In this document: piece by piece, positions 12,800 through 24,169 of the stretch
Position numbering within the stretch: the stretch's first letter is position 1
How the letters are laid out: each line of letters begins with the position of its first letter
Assembly: GCA_021234155.1 (NCBI GenBank)
Contig: JAJEKV010000332.1
Location: 60,001 to 124,000, forward strand
Source of the DNA: Isoetes taiwanensis
Taxonomy: Eukaryota; Streptophyta; Lycopodiopsida; Isoetales; Isoetaceae
DNA: 64,000 bases
Direction: 5' to 3'
The notes under the pieces: model-generated
Seen by the model: only the letters and a program-made list of their open reading frames with translations
The model's database searches: none
What the model was told of the DNA's origin: nothing
Program-made: the position numbers and the translations under genes

Positions 12800-13860
12800 C
12801 TTCTCACTGTCAGTCTCATTAGGTCAAATATTCAGAATGGGTGCGCCCCATTGTTATTGCTCTTAAGCACAATAGTAAGATCAGCGTGCGTGGACTATCA
12901 TAAACTCAATCAGACCATGGAACATGACCATTTTCTACTACCTTTCATGGATTAAGTTCTTGAAGAAGTGGCTGGCCATGAAATGTACTTCTTCATGGAT
13001 GACTTCTCTGGCTACAATCAAATCTCCATTCATCCAGAGGGTCAACTGAAAACTATGTTCATCGCACCATTATAGAGCACCTTTGCCTACGAAGTGGTAT
13101 CCTTTGGTTTATCAAATTCTTCATCTACATTTAACGTATTATACTTTATGTTTTTCAAGATTACATGAAAGAAAAAATGTTTTTCTTCAAGACTTTCAAG
13201 ATGATTTTTCAGCTTATAGTAAAGAGGAAGATCATCTTTCCAAAACGGAGCTTATTTTTCAAAAGTGTGATTATCTGGCATCAGCCTCAATCTTGAAAAG
13301 TGTATTTTTTGTGTTTTGGTCATGTCGTCAGCAAGCAAGACATCACTACCGATCCCATAAAGATCAATTGTGTCCTCAAAGCTTAGGCTCCCACCAATAT
13401 TAAAGAGACCAGATTCTTTCTTGGCAAAGTTAAATATTATGCAAACCTTTATTCCTGGGTTGGCAGAGAAAGCTGATCCTATTCACAAACTCATGGGAGA
13501 TGGAACTAATTGGGTTTGGAATTCTAAAGTGGATGTTGCTCTTCAGTAGTTAAATGTTATTCATTCAGGCCCTGGTTCTTGTTCCCTCTCATTGGGATAA
13601 ACCTTTTCATGTTCATGTTGATGTTTTGGCCTTTGCCATTGCTGTTGTTCTCTCTCAAAAGCATGAACCTCACAAAAACAAATCTATCCATTTTGCCAGC
13701 AGGAAACTCAACTCTGCAGAGAAAAATTATTCTGCCCATGGAAACCGAAGCTCAAGTCCCATTTTTTGTGTTCAACATTTCAGAGCAATTTCGAACTGGA
13801 AAGTGTACCCATTCACGAAGCACAGAGGCATACTGACAGTCCAAGATTGCAACTAAAAGG
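12800..13860 (+). pseudogene. Ty3/gypsy reverse transcriptase and RNase H remnant
   Basis: The RT begins at about 12800 and reads CVDYHKLNQTMEHDHFLLPFMD, then EMYFFMDDFSGYNQISIHPE (about 12985-13040) and TFAYEVVSFGLSNSSSTF (about 13080-13130). These are the fingers and palm motifs. The YxDD segment is degraded to a frame reading FLQDFQDDFSAYSKEEDHL (about 13185-13235). A linker NIMQTFIPGLAEKADPIHKLM (about 13435-13495) leads to RNase H at 13554-13860 with HVHVDVLAFAIAVVLSQ and ASRKLNSAEKNYS. All Ty3/gypsy pol domains are in the canonical order. Several frameshifts and stops are present. Confidence 0.85.
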
Positions 13861-14164
13861 TCTTTCACTCAATATGAAGGCTGCTCACGTGTCATTTTGC
13901 CACGTCATCAATAAAAGGTCCCTGTTTCAAGTATTCTTCTCCCTTCCATATCCGTGGCTATGGTGCTCTAGCCATTTTCCAGAGTGTCAAATCTTCTTGT
14001 TTGATGTCGGAACATGTACAGAGTTGTTTCTAGGCAGCTTGGTGAGCTAGCGCCTTGTATCGGTAGATCCTTGCATTTTTTTTGACAACTTCTTGGTGCT
14101 TTGGAAGATCGGCTTAGAGCTAGGTCGAAATGTTTTAAGATTCGTCATTTTTTGGTGGATCTGC

Positions 14165-14998
14165 TGCTACAACCATGCCTCATTGGTTGCATAATTATCA
14201 ACAGTATTTAATATCAGGCATTTTTTCTCCTGCAGATCCCACGCTCTATTCTGAGAAACTGCGCACATCCCAACAACAATTCCTTCATGAAGTCTGTGAC
14301 TATACCATGGTGGCAAGACATCTCTATAAACGAGAAGGATGTGCTTTTGCGTTGATGCGTTCTTCCTCATGAAATTCCAGATATTGTTCACCAAACACAT
14401 GAAGGTTTGGATGGTGGTCATTTTAACAATGATAACACGACGTATAAGATCTTCTTAGCAGGATATGTTTGGTCCACGCTGTTCAAAATGCTCATGTTCA
14501 AATTCCCACTTGTGATATATGTCAACGAGTTGGCCGCCCCATGGCTCGTGACACTCTACCGCTAACACCAGTCGTCACACCCCTTTCCTTCACTAAATGG
14601 GGTATGGACATTGTCGGTCCTATTGATCCACCTGCATGCCATTCCCGTGCTTATTACATCCTTGTCTTTATGGATTATGCCACCAAGTGGGTTGAAGCTT
14701 GTGCTCTATCAAACAATACAGCAACCAGCACGGCTTGAATACTACACGCATGTCATCACCCAATTTGGGTGTCCCTCTCACAAAACTTGTGAGTGATCGT
14801 GGTGTATATTTTGTAAATTGCACCATTAAAGAGCTCATGGGTTATCTCCATATCCATCACAGGAAAAGCATACCCTATTACCCTCAAGGCAATGGCCTTG
14901 CAGAAAGCACTAACAAGACATTAATCACCATTTTGAAGAAAATTTGCGATGCTTCTCAACAAGATGGGCATGCTATCATTGTGGAACAAGACATATGA
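14165..14998 (+). pseudogene. Ty3/gypsy integrase remnant
   Basis: The zinc-binding region gives CDICQRVGRP at about 14512-14540. The DDE core follows: KWGMDIVGPIDPP carries the first Asp (about 14600-14640) and LVSDRGVYFVN the second (about 14785-14820). YYPQGNGLAESTNKTL carries the catalytic Glu (about 14875-14925). The protein crosses one frame change at about 14740. It stops at about 14998, well before a normal integrase C-terminus and 3' LTR, so the element is truncated on its right side. Confidence 0.88.
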
Positions 14999-14999
14999 A

Positions 15000-15521
15000 A
15001 CAGAGAAAAAGTTATTACATTTATCCAAAAAAGCTATTACATCAAAATGGAGGTGTTTCCTCTATATATTCAAAGTTTCTTAATCCTACCTGACAATCCT
15101 TATTCAGGATTTAGAATGGTGCAAGTCCACAAGATAGTATATCCCTGCATTGAGTGCCAACGCAGCTGCAGCATCACACCTATGAAATTCGAATTCGGGT
15201 CGGGGTCATCTGCCACACCTCTCAACCAACCATCCATGGGGATTCCATGGTTCTTCATGTTCCAGATATCATGATAATTCATGTGACATGTTAACCACTC
15301 CAAACAGTTCTTTGGCATCTTATTATACATCTCCATGGCGCTACTCGTTGTGCCTTTTTCGCAACTCACACTGTCCTTATATAGGCTATCGGCCCTCCAC
15401 CTTGCCACTCTGGACCAATCGGCATCAATATACACGTCCTATCACAATCTTACAACTGATTCCCTCATGAAGGCCATAACTTTGGAGATTACCTTATGAG
15501 CCGCAAATCTGGTCAGTTTTC
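15000..15521. other. Flank left of the large transposon; unrecognised 111-codon minus-strand frame
   Basis: The minus strand at 15100-15435 is open for 111 codons, with a protein-like composition (pieces include NKMPKNCLEWLTCHMNYHD and DGWLRGVADDPDPNSN). I cannot assign it to a family. It lies between the broken end of the gypsy element and the transposon insertion point. It could be an exon of a host gene or a piece of another element. Confidence 0.35.
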
Positions 15522-15525
15522 ACTA

Positions 15526-15550
15526 AAGTCGTATTTAATTAAAGTGGGAC
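15526..15550 (+). repeat. Left terminal inverted repeat of the large transposon
   Basis: This is a 25-bp exact inverted match to 27971-27995, preceded by ACTA at 15522-15525. The ends lack a CACTA or TTAA signature. The 3' end of the adjacent minus-strand gene lies 172 bp inside. Confidence 0.92.
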
Positions 15551-15721
15551 AAATCTTGAATTTTGGGACTCGGACTGAAAATGGGACTCACACCCCATAA
15601 ATTTTTTTTTTGAATTGATTGCTTGAATAGAATTACACATCACACACAAAGAATTGGGTTACTTGTTTTCCTCATAAATTTTACAAACCATTAGTTGAGA
15701 AAGTTTTCAAGCTTCTCAATA

Positions 15722-18663
15722 TTATCTACCCTCATACAATGATATAGCATGGAGGTTGCTCATGGCTTTGTCCATCTCCCTTTTTGGGATCTTGTGTGTG
15801 TTGTCCTTTGCAGTGTGAAAACTTGGATATGACCATACCACACACTCCACCAATTCCCTCCCTTGAGGATCAGCATAATTTGCCCTCCACTTCTTCTCCC
15901 AGCAGTCGGTGTATTGCTCCTTCAAGTTGCCCTTCTTGTGTCTCCCAATGGGCTCCCAATATTGAATTTGGAATCCGGGGATAACTCCTCTCCATCGAGG
16001 CATAGTGGTGGTTACATCGAGAGTGCCACCCCCTAACCATATTGGGCAGGTCCTCATCATCGAGGGCCTTACTAGCACAAAGTATCCTTCCTTGATGTCC
16101 TCAAAGGGATCCCACTCAGGAAGATCAAACCACTTCGGCTTTGAGGCCTTACTTCCCACAAACCACTTGGAACCCTTGTTAGGACCCAAGTGAACATTTC
16201 TAGACGTGCTTGCTCCTTGAGAACCCTCCCATCTTGACTTTGGCAAGAACCCGTCTCTTAGCTTCCTCCCACATGGTTGTTCAGTTTCTAAGCATGTCAC
16301 AACTTTCTCCCAGTACTTGATTAGGGAGTCCATTTGATTTTTCTTAAGAGTGGAGGTGTGCTTTCCATTTCGAACATCATCCCAGTGCGTTATGTAATCC
16401 TTGAATTTGATAATCCAGGCTAGAGTCTTTGACAGTCTTGAAGGGAGGTAGTGGTTTTGGCTGCCCTTTAGGAATGAGAACTTCACCAGCAACACCCCTT
16501 TGCCACATCGATTCCTTGTACAGGCATCCACAACTTGTCATCTGGTTTCCACTTATATTGCATGATTGGTATTCCATCCCTAACCCAAAACTTGAACTGA
16601 AGTGGCTTTGTGTGTCCTGTCAACTGGTCCTTACCATCTAGCAAGTATCCCTCTACAAATGATTTCCAATCTGCAACCTCATCCATCAAGAAAGCCATTG
16701 GGTTGGGGTCAATGCAGCTCTCAAACACATCCATTAGTTCAGGGAGACTAGTCACGTTTTCTCTCTTGAGCTTGGTGGAGAAAGTTCCAAAGAATCCATC
16801 TATATCATCATGCGTATGCCCAACCATCATGAATCCCACTTTCACAACTTTGAATACTCCCACTTCACCGTCAAGTATGACATTGCCCCAAACATCCATC
16901 TATTCTTGTTTTCTTTCCAACAGGTTGTCTAATTGAACACATAGCTCCTCGGGCGGTGGTTTCTCAAGTAAGGGAAATCATCCCAAGTCCTCCTTGATTC
17001 ACCACGACACCTTGGATGTGAGCTTTTTTATCTGCCTTTGGTAACAAAGCGGTTGATCATCCATCAAAGCCTCAAAATGGGTCTTTGAAGGGGAATACCT
17101 CCTCCCTTCTATCGATCCTTTCTCTAGTGTTCTCAAGCACTTGAAAATAGAGCTCACATGGAAGTTTGGATCATCCCTCCATAGATCAAGCACAAAATGA
17201 CCATATGTTCCAGTTCCATGACCATGTGTTAAGACACCCGCTAGACTTACTTTCATCTAAAAAGCGTTTTGACAACGCTTGGGTAAAGGATCTAGCTTTG
17301 GCAAGAAAGTCTTGTGTTGGTCCATCTTATCATGAATTATACACAAAAATTTGTAAATTTTGCATCTCGAGAAAATGTTCTCCACTTGCCAATACAAGCT
17401 GTCTACATGATATGTGGTCCCTTTGGTGATCTGCAAATTGCTCCCTAATTGCCATTCTTTCTTTCTCTATTGCAGAGTTGATGCAAGTGTATCCTTGAGT
17501 TGAATGCAAGTGTTGCACTTTGAGAATGGCATGTGTTGCAGGACACTCACGTCTAAGAAGTGAGTGCTCCATAACTTGCTGAAATGTGATTGAGAAAGAG
17601 GCCTACCTCCAGTAGTTTCTAGGATGGAGTTGACCTCTTTAAGGCACTCCTTTTGGATATAGTGTTGTGGCAAAACACTTTTGCACCACTGCTTTACCGT
17701 CGTGCTCGTTCACCTTCGACTTGTGGGGCATAGATTGAGACATGTATCTCACAAAGCTCTCGAACACTGCAATGACCTTGAGAGTATTTGCTCTAGGTTT
17801 CAAAGTGAGTGCATTACCATGTTGGAACAAACTGTGCCCTTTTCTAACATGCTCCCAGTATCTGTAGAATGAAGACTTGCTCACCCCAAGAATCCATCTC
17901 AATGCTCTCATACATACCTTCATGCCCCTCAATTGATATAGTAGCCTTCACGTGTTTTCATCATAGTTTGGAATTCCTACACAAGGAGTAGATGAAATTA
18001 ATCCTATCTTTTGAAGATGTCCAATGTATTGGGACCTTATGCGCGAGGTCATCCACCTTTGTCTTTGCCTTTGTGCAATCTAGGTTGCAACACTCTTGTC
18101 CCCTAATTGCCTCTAGGTTTTCTTTGGTTGGGGCCATACTTTCCATCCTTTCTAAATATTTGTCACTTCTAGGCCTCTTGGGCACCCGTGGCTGCCTTTT
18201 ATGAAAAAACATAAGCGTCTCTTCCTTGTGATCAAAGGATGCTCATCGACCACCAAATCTTCCACATGGCCTTGGGTAGGCCTTGGGGTATGTAGTTCGA
18301 TGGGGCATTCAGGACTATCACCATTCTTGTGTGTAATATATCTAATTGGTCATCTCAAGCGACTTTGGGACTCCAAGAACCCGTGAGCACACAATGCAAT
18401 CACTAGAGCTTCCACGGGACATGATTGTATCAACTTCGATAAGAAGCTTCACAATGCCAACTCAAGATGATCATCTCCCGACCTTTCATCATTCACACTA
18501 TCAAAAGGATCAACTGCAGGTTATTATGCCCTCTGCCAAATACCGTCTCGTTGCAAGGGTGCAACAACAAAGCAACCCATCTTCCTCCATTGGAGCCTAG
18601 GGCAATGGCTTTGTCTTTGGGCTTCCTTGGCTCCATTTTGCTCATCTCACATGCTCCCTGAAT
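15722..18663 (-). pseudogene. DUF7869-type ('GHTHDDID') protein, candidate transposase, frameshifted
   Basis: Read on the minus strand from ATG at about 18663 (MSKMEPRKPKDKA...), the pieces fall in the order of one protein family. They are a basic N-terminus, a small Cys cluster (ECCNLDC, about 18085-18105) and a GVSKSSFYRYWEHVRKG helix-rich block (about 17830-17885). Next come FSKLWSTHF and FSKCNTCIQL (about 17510-17610), KMDQHKTFLPKLDP (about 17280-17320) and a LTHGHGTGTYGHF strand block (about 17190-17230). QLDN with KENKN follows (about 16905-16940), then VGHTHDDIDGFFG (about 16785-16825). The intact C-terminal 269 codons (15722-16531) contain GYFVLVRPS. I recall this family as DUF7869. 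The spaced acidic motifs in KMDQ, QLDN and HTHDDID resemble an RNase H-type DDE/D catalytic core; that is inference. At least five frame changes occur, two of them within 60 bp around KENKN, so this copy is a pseudogene or contains assembly indels. It sits at the left end of the TIR element, as a transposase would. Confidence 0.75.
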
Positions 18664-19457
18664 GAAAGAGCACACATTAAAACCATATACAACCATATAT
18701 GAATGAGCACTATAGCCATATAACCATTAGAAACCATATAACCATTAAAAACCATTGAAATCTTGGCTAACATTAACCATTAAGAAGCATTAAAACATTA
18801 TAACCTTATAACCATTAAAAACATTAAAACTTTTAACACTAACATTTAACATTAACCATTAAAAAGCATTAAAACATTATAACCATTAAAACATTGGCTT
18901 CCCCGAATTCATGATTTGTCTTTGGCGTGGCCCGCCGTCGTGACATCTGACAAGGCCACATCGGCAATCCGGTCCGCGGATGGCATGCCACACGCGTGAC
19001 TCTAGGGTGTCATAAATGCCACTTTTTAGAGGATCGAGGGTGCAGCCGAAATAAGCGCACCCTCTACCTCTTCTCCGCGACCCTATTCCTTCCATTCCTC
19101 TTTGTCTTCCCGATTTCCGACTCGGTGGCCGCCTATTCCCCTGTTCCGCCTTGGCGCTCGATCGACTCCTGCATTTCCGAAGCGATCTTATGACTGTAGC
19201 GTGGTCGACGGATCGCGACGCATCCAGCGACGAGGTTTTGGCTCAATTTGAGTTAGCTAGCAGAAAGTACTTCCTAAGAAGAAAGTGAGAAACCTTTTCT
19301 GTAAGTTTTTATATTTTTATACTGCTTGTTTATTGTTTTTTTGCAATTCCTTTACTACTGTGCTGCTCCTATTATTTTTTTAGAGCCTCTTCATATACCT
19401 GATACATTTTCCAGCCCGACAAATCCTTACTCTCGCTTTGCAAACGCCTGTAGCAAA
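18664..19457. promoter_or_regulatory. Divergent intergenic region with AT-rich AACCATTAAAA repeats
   Basis: This interval separates the minus-strand transposase-like gene from the plus-strand exon at 19458. From about 18700 to 18895 it is a degenerate array of words such as AACCATTAAAA and CATTATAACC. A GC-rich stretch (18905-19170) follows. Divergent promoters for the two gene sets would be expected here, but I cannot point to a definite TATA box or start site. Confidence 0.45.
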
Positions 19458-19504
19458 ATGGAATCGAACTCTGCAGCTTCCTCCTCATCCAACAAATCTC
19501 CCAG
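19458..19504 (+). CDS. Candidate first coding exon, Ser-rich
   Basis: The context AGCAAAATGGA opens a short frame, MESNSAASSSSNKSP, that ends at CCCAG followed by GTATTT, a good plant 5' splice site at 19505. It would start the plus-strand transcription unit opposite the transposase-like gene. The exon is too short to identify. What follows (19.5-19.86 kb) is T-rich and intron-like, and the next kilobase is the palindrome array. Possible, not proven. Confidence 0.35.
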
Positions 19505-19859
19505 GTATTTTTTTTCTTAATATTTTCTCATTTGTCTGCTGTTTCAAAGCTGCTTCACTGCTTTCCTTTTGATTTGCTTTCTGTTTGTGCTTTCTTGTGT
19601 TTAGTTGTTGTTTCTTGAATACCTTGTACAGGCATCAGTGTTCTTAGATGCTAATAGTAGTGGCAAGCACCCGACTTAGGAATCCTGAGAGATAGGAAGA
19701 AAAGTATTGCATAACAGTAAGAGAATTGTCTATGATTCATAAAAGAACATAACTATGCATGAAATTGCTTTACAGAAACTTAAAATAGGAATTACCATAC
19801 AGATTGAAAATTTCACTCACAGCATATCCTCCTTTGCAGGAGAGGTGCAGAAGGGAACC

Positions 19860-21190
19860 CGGCTTTCTCGACTGGTGAGTCGGGAATCCCTCAGCTTGCC
19901 AACAATCAAGAAAGTACATGCCTTATTCTCGACTCGCGAGTCGAGAATGTCTCGACTTCTTGTGGCGAGAGCAGGGAATGTACACTTTCTGGATTGTTGG
20001 CTGGTTGAGATTCCGGCTTCGCCGATCGGCTGCCATTCTTGCATTCTCGACTCGCGAGTTGAGAATGTCATACCTAGCCAATGCCTCTAACACATCGACA
20101 ACACCCAGCTAATCTCACACACACCCGGTCTTGGCTCTAGTGCATTCTCAGGGTGCTGCTTGGGCGGTCTTAGCCACTCTCCTTCAAACTATCTTGCTTT
20201 CCGGATATTGCGAAGGGAAGTGGCTTTTGGTATCTGCAGGGCCTGGCCGCAACCAATTCTTAGCCGCCAATTCTCACATTATGTATGGTGGCGGTGGCCT
20301 CTACCCCGGTCGAGAGACCATCTCCTTGAACCATCTTACCGTCGAATATTGCGAAGGGGATGGGGACCTGGGTGGAGAGGCCTCTACAACTAACCCGTGG
20401 AAACCCGCGAGCTTGTTATGCGCATTCTCGGCCGGAAGTCGAGAATGCCTTAACCAAACAAAGCACTCCATGTCTACTATGCGGGTTTCGACCGATGGCT
20501 AAGGCATTCTCGACTGCGAGTCGAAGCATAAACGGAAGCCAACACTTGCATTCTCGACTCGCCAAGTCGAAAATCCCTTAACTGACCAATTCTCCCTGTG
20601 TATGAGTCATGATGGCCTCCACCCGAGTCGAGCCACTCTCCTTGAACCATCTTATAACCGAATATTGCGAAGGGAGGGGCTCGGACCGGTGGAGGCCTCT
20701 CCTTGACACCAACTACCGGGGAAACCATCTTGAGCTTTTGGCATGCATTCTCGGCTCGTGAGTGGGAATGTCAAACCGATCAACACTACATGTGTACTAT
20801 CTGGAGTTCTCGATGGCTAAGGCATTCTCGACTTGCGAGTCGAGAATGCTTGAACAACCAACACTTGCATTCTCGACTTCGCAAGTCGAGAATCCCATAA
20901 CCCGCTCCCACATAGCAATGCGCTCCCGTGCATTCTCGTGGTGCTGCTGAGGCGATCTGAGCCACTCTCCTTCAAACTATATTGCTCGAATATTGCGAAG
21001 GGAAGTGGCCCTACTGTTCTTGGGTCTTAGCACGAGGCCTCTACAACTAAGCACTTTGTATTCTATTTTTTAGTCCCAAGTGCCTCTGCTTTGTGCGAGC
21101 CACTCTCCCTTGAACCATCTTCCTCGAATATTGCGAAGAGGAGTGGTTAAGGCGGGTGGAGGCCTCTCAGACTAACCACGGGGAGGATGC
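19860..21190 (+). repeat. Array A: palindrome CTCGACTCGCGAGTCGAG plus a second hairpin family
   Basis: About nine palindromes with arms ATTCTCGACT / AGTCGAGAAT lie at 19864, 19924, 20041, 20421, 20503, 20549, 20741, 20821 and 20868. They range from perfect to a few mismatches. Interleaved are five copies of a longer hairpin: GCCACTCTCCTTC, about 15-25 bases, then AATATTGCGAAGGGAAGTGGC-like sequence. These lie at about 20173, 20322, 20633, 20960 and 21107, often followed by GAGGCCTCTACAACTAA. Most palindromes sit between copies of this second hairpin. I see no coherent coding here. The stretch may be a long intron or a regulatory array. Confidence 0.8.
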
Positions 21191-21232
21191 ATTTGAACCA
21201 CATCTCGAGGGGGGCCTGATCTATATACAACA

Positions 21233-21571
21233 TTGAAGAAAACATTCCAAGAAAAAACACACCTAAAAGCGGGCTGTTTCACGTTTACCCCGATCCATTG
21301 TTTCCGTGCCGAGCATCTCTCAACCCAGAGAGTAATTCATCTCTCGAAGCTGAAAAATGCTCGACAAGGAAACATTAAATCCGTCGAGCTTATGAGGCAG
21401 TCCCATGATCTAAGCGCGGACGGCATGTTCTACACACAAAATAATAGGCATCTACGAAACTCACCTCTTCGCGGTAATTCCTTGGGCCATTGCATGGCGG
21501 ATCCAGCGGCCTCACCGAGAGTCTTTGCTTCTTACGTGGCCGGTCTCATCAAGAGTGCATTAAGCATCTAA
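21233..21571 (+). CDS. Unrecognised 112-codon frame inside the transposon
   Basis: An ATG-initiated frame of 112 codons begins MKKTFQEKTHLKAG and ends in SLGHCMADPAASPRVFAS...SALSI. Composition is protein-like (basic N-terminal half), with no family I recognise. It lies just after array A on the plus strand, like the other cargo frames. It could be an exon of a longer gene or chance. Confidence 0.3.
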   Translation: MKKTFQEKTHLKAGCFTFTPIHCFRAEHLSTQRVIHLSKLKNARQGNIKSVELMRQSHDLSADGMFYTQNNRHLRNSPLRGNSLGHCMADPAASPRVFASYVAGLIKSALSI

Positions 21572-22053
21572 CAATTGTATCAATGCGATTTCGTGTATCC
21601 CCATTCCATGGCTGCAATGTAGCATTCCGTGTCTGGCGGCTCCTCTAAAGCTTGCTACCTTAGCTTTCGTGCTCATCGATCAAATCAACTACTTGCAATA
21701 AGGCGGTTAGAAAAAATACCTGCAAAGAAAGCGTGTGAGGAGCTTACAGATGTCGTGGCGCCGATCGGAAGTAAACTACATTCGATGCTCGCCTCCCAAC
21801 TCTAAGTCGCCAATGCCGCAGTGAAGATAAGCTACACTGCGCTCACTAAGTCCCTGGATGTGATTCAATTTCGAAATGGTGTTTGGGCGGGCTAAAGCCG
21901 GCCGTCTTTGTACCCTTAGCCTTTTTTTTCTTAAATGATTGTATGTCCTTAAATTCAAATTTAAGAACACGCCCCGACCTTTTTACGTGCAGTCCTAAAA
22001 CCTCCAACGCGCGGAGGAGGCTTAATTTACAGAAGGGTTCGAGCAGGAAGAAG

Positions 22054-23260
22054 ATGCGGGGGCATACAGACATGACGACTCCATCCAAGAAGCGAGGCGC
22101 CGGAGTGGAAGCTGGTTCTAGCGGCAGTAAGAGGAAAAAAGACAGCTCTAGGTGAGCTCACGAGGTTTTCTTTTCGAATACCTTTCTTGATCCATCCTTT
22201 GGAAGTGCGGCATTCACCGCGGACTCACTAGTGATCAGCGGCGAACTCCGTTCTTCGTCATCGAGGGATTGGAGGCGAGCTTCTTGACACACCGGTGATT
22301 CTTGGTGGTATATCGAGGTATCAACAAGTGGGAGGGAAAAAGATGTTTCTCCACCAAAGGGATAAGAAGAGCTCAGGAGACAAGTACAAGAAGATCGGCG
22401 TTGTGCTCTCAGATCTCTGCGCCCGGATTGAAGCATCTAACAATGTATGTGGAAGGCGCCAAAAGAGTAAGTTCTACCACACGAAGAAATTATCGATTTC
22501 AAATTATTCTCACTCTTCAATGAGCAAGGCGAAGGGCAGCCAGACAAAAGGCGGGCGCCTTTAAAGCTGTCGAGAACCTTGGGTGGAAGGATCTGGAAAG
22601 GATGAAGGAGGCGGAACCCTAACATCCGGGGAGCTTGGAATGGAGATTTCGAGTTAGGGAAAAAGCTGTTCAACACGGGGAGCTTCACTTCCGGTGTCTT
22701 TGAAGACTCTACAAAGACACTTTCGGCGATTACAAGGGAAGTTGTGGTTCATAAAGAAAAATCTCGGGACGGGACCTCGGATCTGAGATGACATTACCAC
22801 GAGAGGAATCGGATGATGAAGCGAGCGAAGATATAGTCGACTCCCCATTAATGGATCGGATAAAGCGGTCAGGATTTCCGCGAGAGAGGGGCACGAGAAA
22901 ATGGGCGGTGGCTCGGTATTATCCGTTGGGAATATCACACAAAATTTCTTCTTTGGACATCGAGCGCTGAAGGTTTGCCGGAGGAGAAGCCGTCTTGTTC
23001 AACCACGGGGAATTTAATCCGGCACACATCTTTGGAGATTCTGAACGATGGTCGCGACATCTGTTCGAGATCAATGCCTGCGGATGTCATACCTTTTCGC
23101 TGAATCGGCCAGGTCGGTTGTTAATTTGGAAGTCCGAGGAAGACACGAAGGGAAAAAGGCGTCGGTTCACGGGTAGTAGGCGGTCGGCGACCGGTGAGGG
23201 GCGGCGCAAGTATTGCGGGCGGAGAAGGAGGTGCGCAAAGGATCAAGGATAGATATGCCA
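22054..23260 (+). CDS. Unrecognised multi-exon coding region with basic first exon
   Basis: The first exon runs from ATG at 22054 to 22151 and encodes a Lys/Arg/Ser/Gly-rich N-terminus with a likely nuclear localisation signal (SGSKRKKDSS). It ends at AG followed by GTGAGC, a consensus splice donor. Protein-like segments follow in changing frames. One is GGISRYQQVGGKKMFLHQRD with KKIGVVLSDLCARIEASNN (about 22300-22440). Another is FNHGEFNPAHIFGDSERW with HLFEINACGCHTFSLNR (about 22995-23110). I recognise no domain. The final part (23150-23270) is rich in Arg. Introns and frameshifts cannot be separated by eye. Confidence 0.4.
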
Positions 23261-23379
23261 GCGAGAGTCGCGAGTTCTTTCGGCGGGAGCGCCCGGCAAC
23301 CCGAGCTGCCCGGCGTAGCCTTGCCGAACACAATAGCGGTGAGTGCCGGCTACATAAGGTAAATAACTCTACGATTCGG

Positions 23380-24100
23380 TGGTTTCGACTTCGTGAGTCG
23401 AGAAAGGCCTAGCATCCTATCATTTCGATTTTCAGCTGGGGTTTTCGACTCGCGAGTCGAGAAAGCCGAGTTTCTGAAAAAATCAAAGGATCGCGGGCTT
23501 TCTCGACTTCGCGGTCGAAAAGCCCACAATTAAAAAGGAAATTAAACATTAAAGGGACTTTTCGATTTCGAGTCGAAACCCCGAAGGTGGTAAAGAACAT
23601 TGAGATTAATGGTCGACTTGAAAGCATCGAGCCTTCCATCCTTTCTTCCTCGGCCTCTTTGGGCAATGTCGCTTAGTTTCTATTCTAAGTTGCATCGTTC
23701 GAAGACGCGACAAGAAAGGATTTGGGAATCGGCGGTGCTTTCACTCGAGCCTTCGGCCTTCACTCGCACCATGTTCTCTCCTCTCCGAGGGTATTCTCGA
23801 CTTCGCCAAGTTGAGAAAGTCCCTTGAATCTTCTCCTTGTGCTCCTCTCACTTTCTCGACTCATGAGTCGAAAACCAAGGGTAAAGAGAGAACATTGGAG
23901 ATTAATGGCTGAAGAGCAAAAGCATCGAGCTTTCCCAATCTTTCTTTCCCGCCTCTTGGACAGCAATGTCGCTTAGCTTATATCCTAAGTTGCATCGTTC
24001 GAAGAGGCGTGAAAGCAAAGATTTGGGAATGCTGTGATGCTTTCAACCTGGACTTGACTCTCTATGTTTTTTCTCCTCTCCTTGTGGGTATTCTCGACTT
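23380..24100 (+). repeat. Array B: palindromes with TTTCTCGACT/AGTCGAGAAA arms in a ~300-bp tandem duplication
   Basis: Palindromes lie at about 23383, 23442, 23496, 23557, 23792 and 23850, with a half-site at 24092. Their outer arms read TTT/AAA instead of the ATT/AAT of array A. Sequence around 23590-23770 is repeated, diverged, at about 23885-24065. Shared words include GAGATTAATGG, GCATCGAGC, CAATGTCGCTTAG and AAGTTGCATCGTTCGAAGA. The array begins right after AAG followed by GTAAAT (about 23358), a plausible splice donor, which suggests it lies in an intron. Confidence 0.8.
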
Positions 24101-24169
24101 CAGGAGAAACCCCTCCATCCTCCTATTTAGTGTTTACTTCCATGCTCTAACATTGGGACATTCTTGAAT

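Noticed and set aside
15521-15525. CACTA at the left end, suggesting an En/Spm element
   Set aside because: The right end does not read TAGTG. The exact inverted match starts at AAGTC, with ACTA explained as a target duplication.
15722-18663. Host gene status of the DUF7869-type protein
   Set aside because: It lies inside perfect TIRs with a target duplication and shows decay like the other frames there, so a transposon gene is the simpler reading. Not fully excluded.
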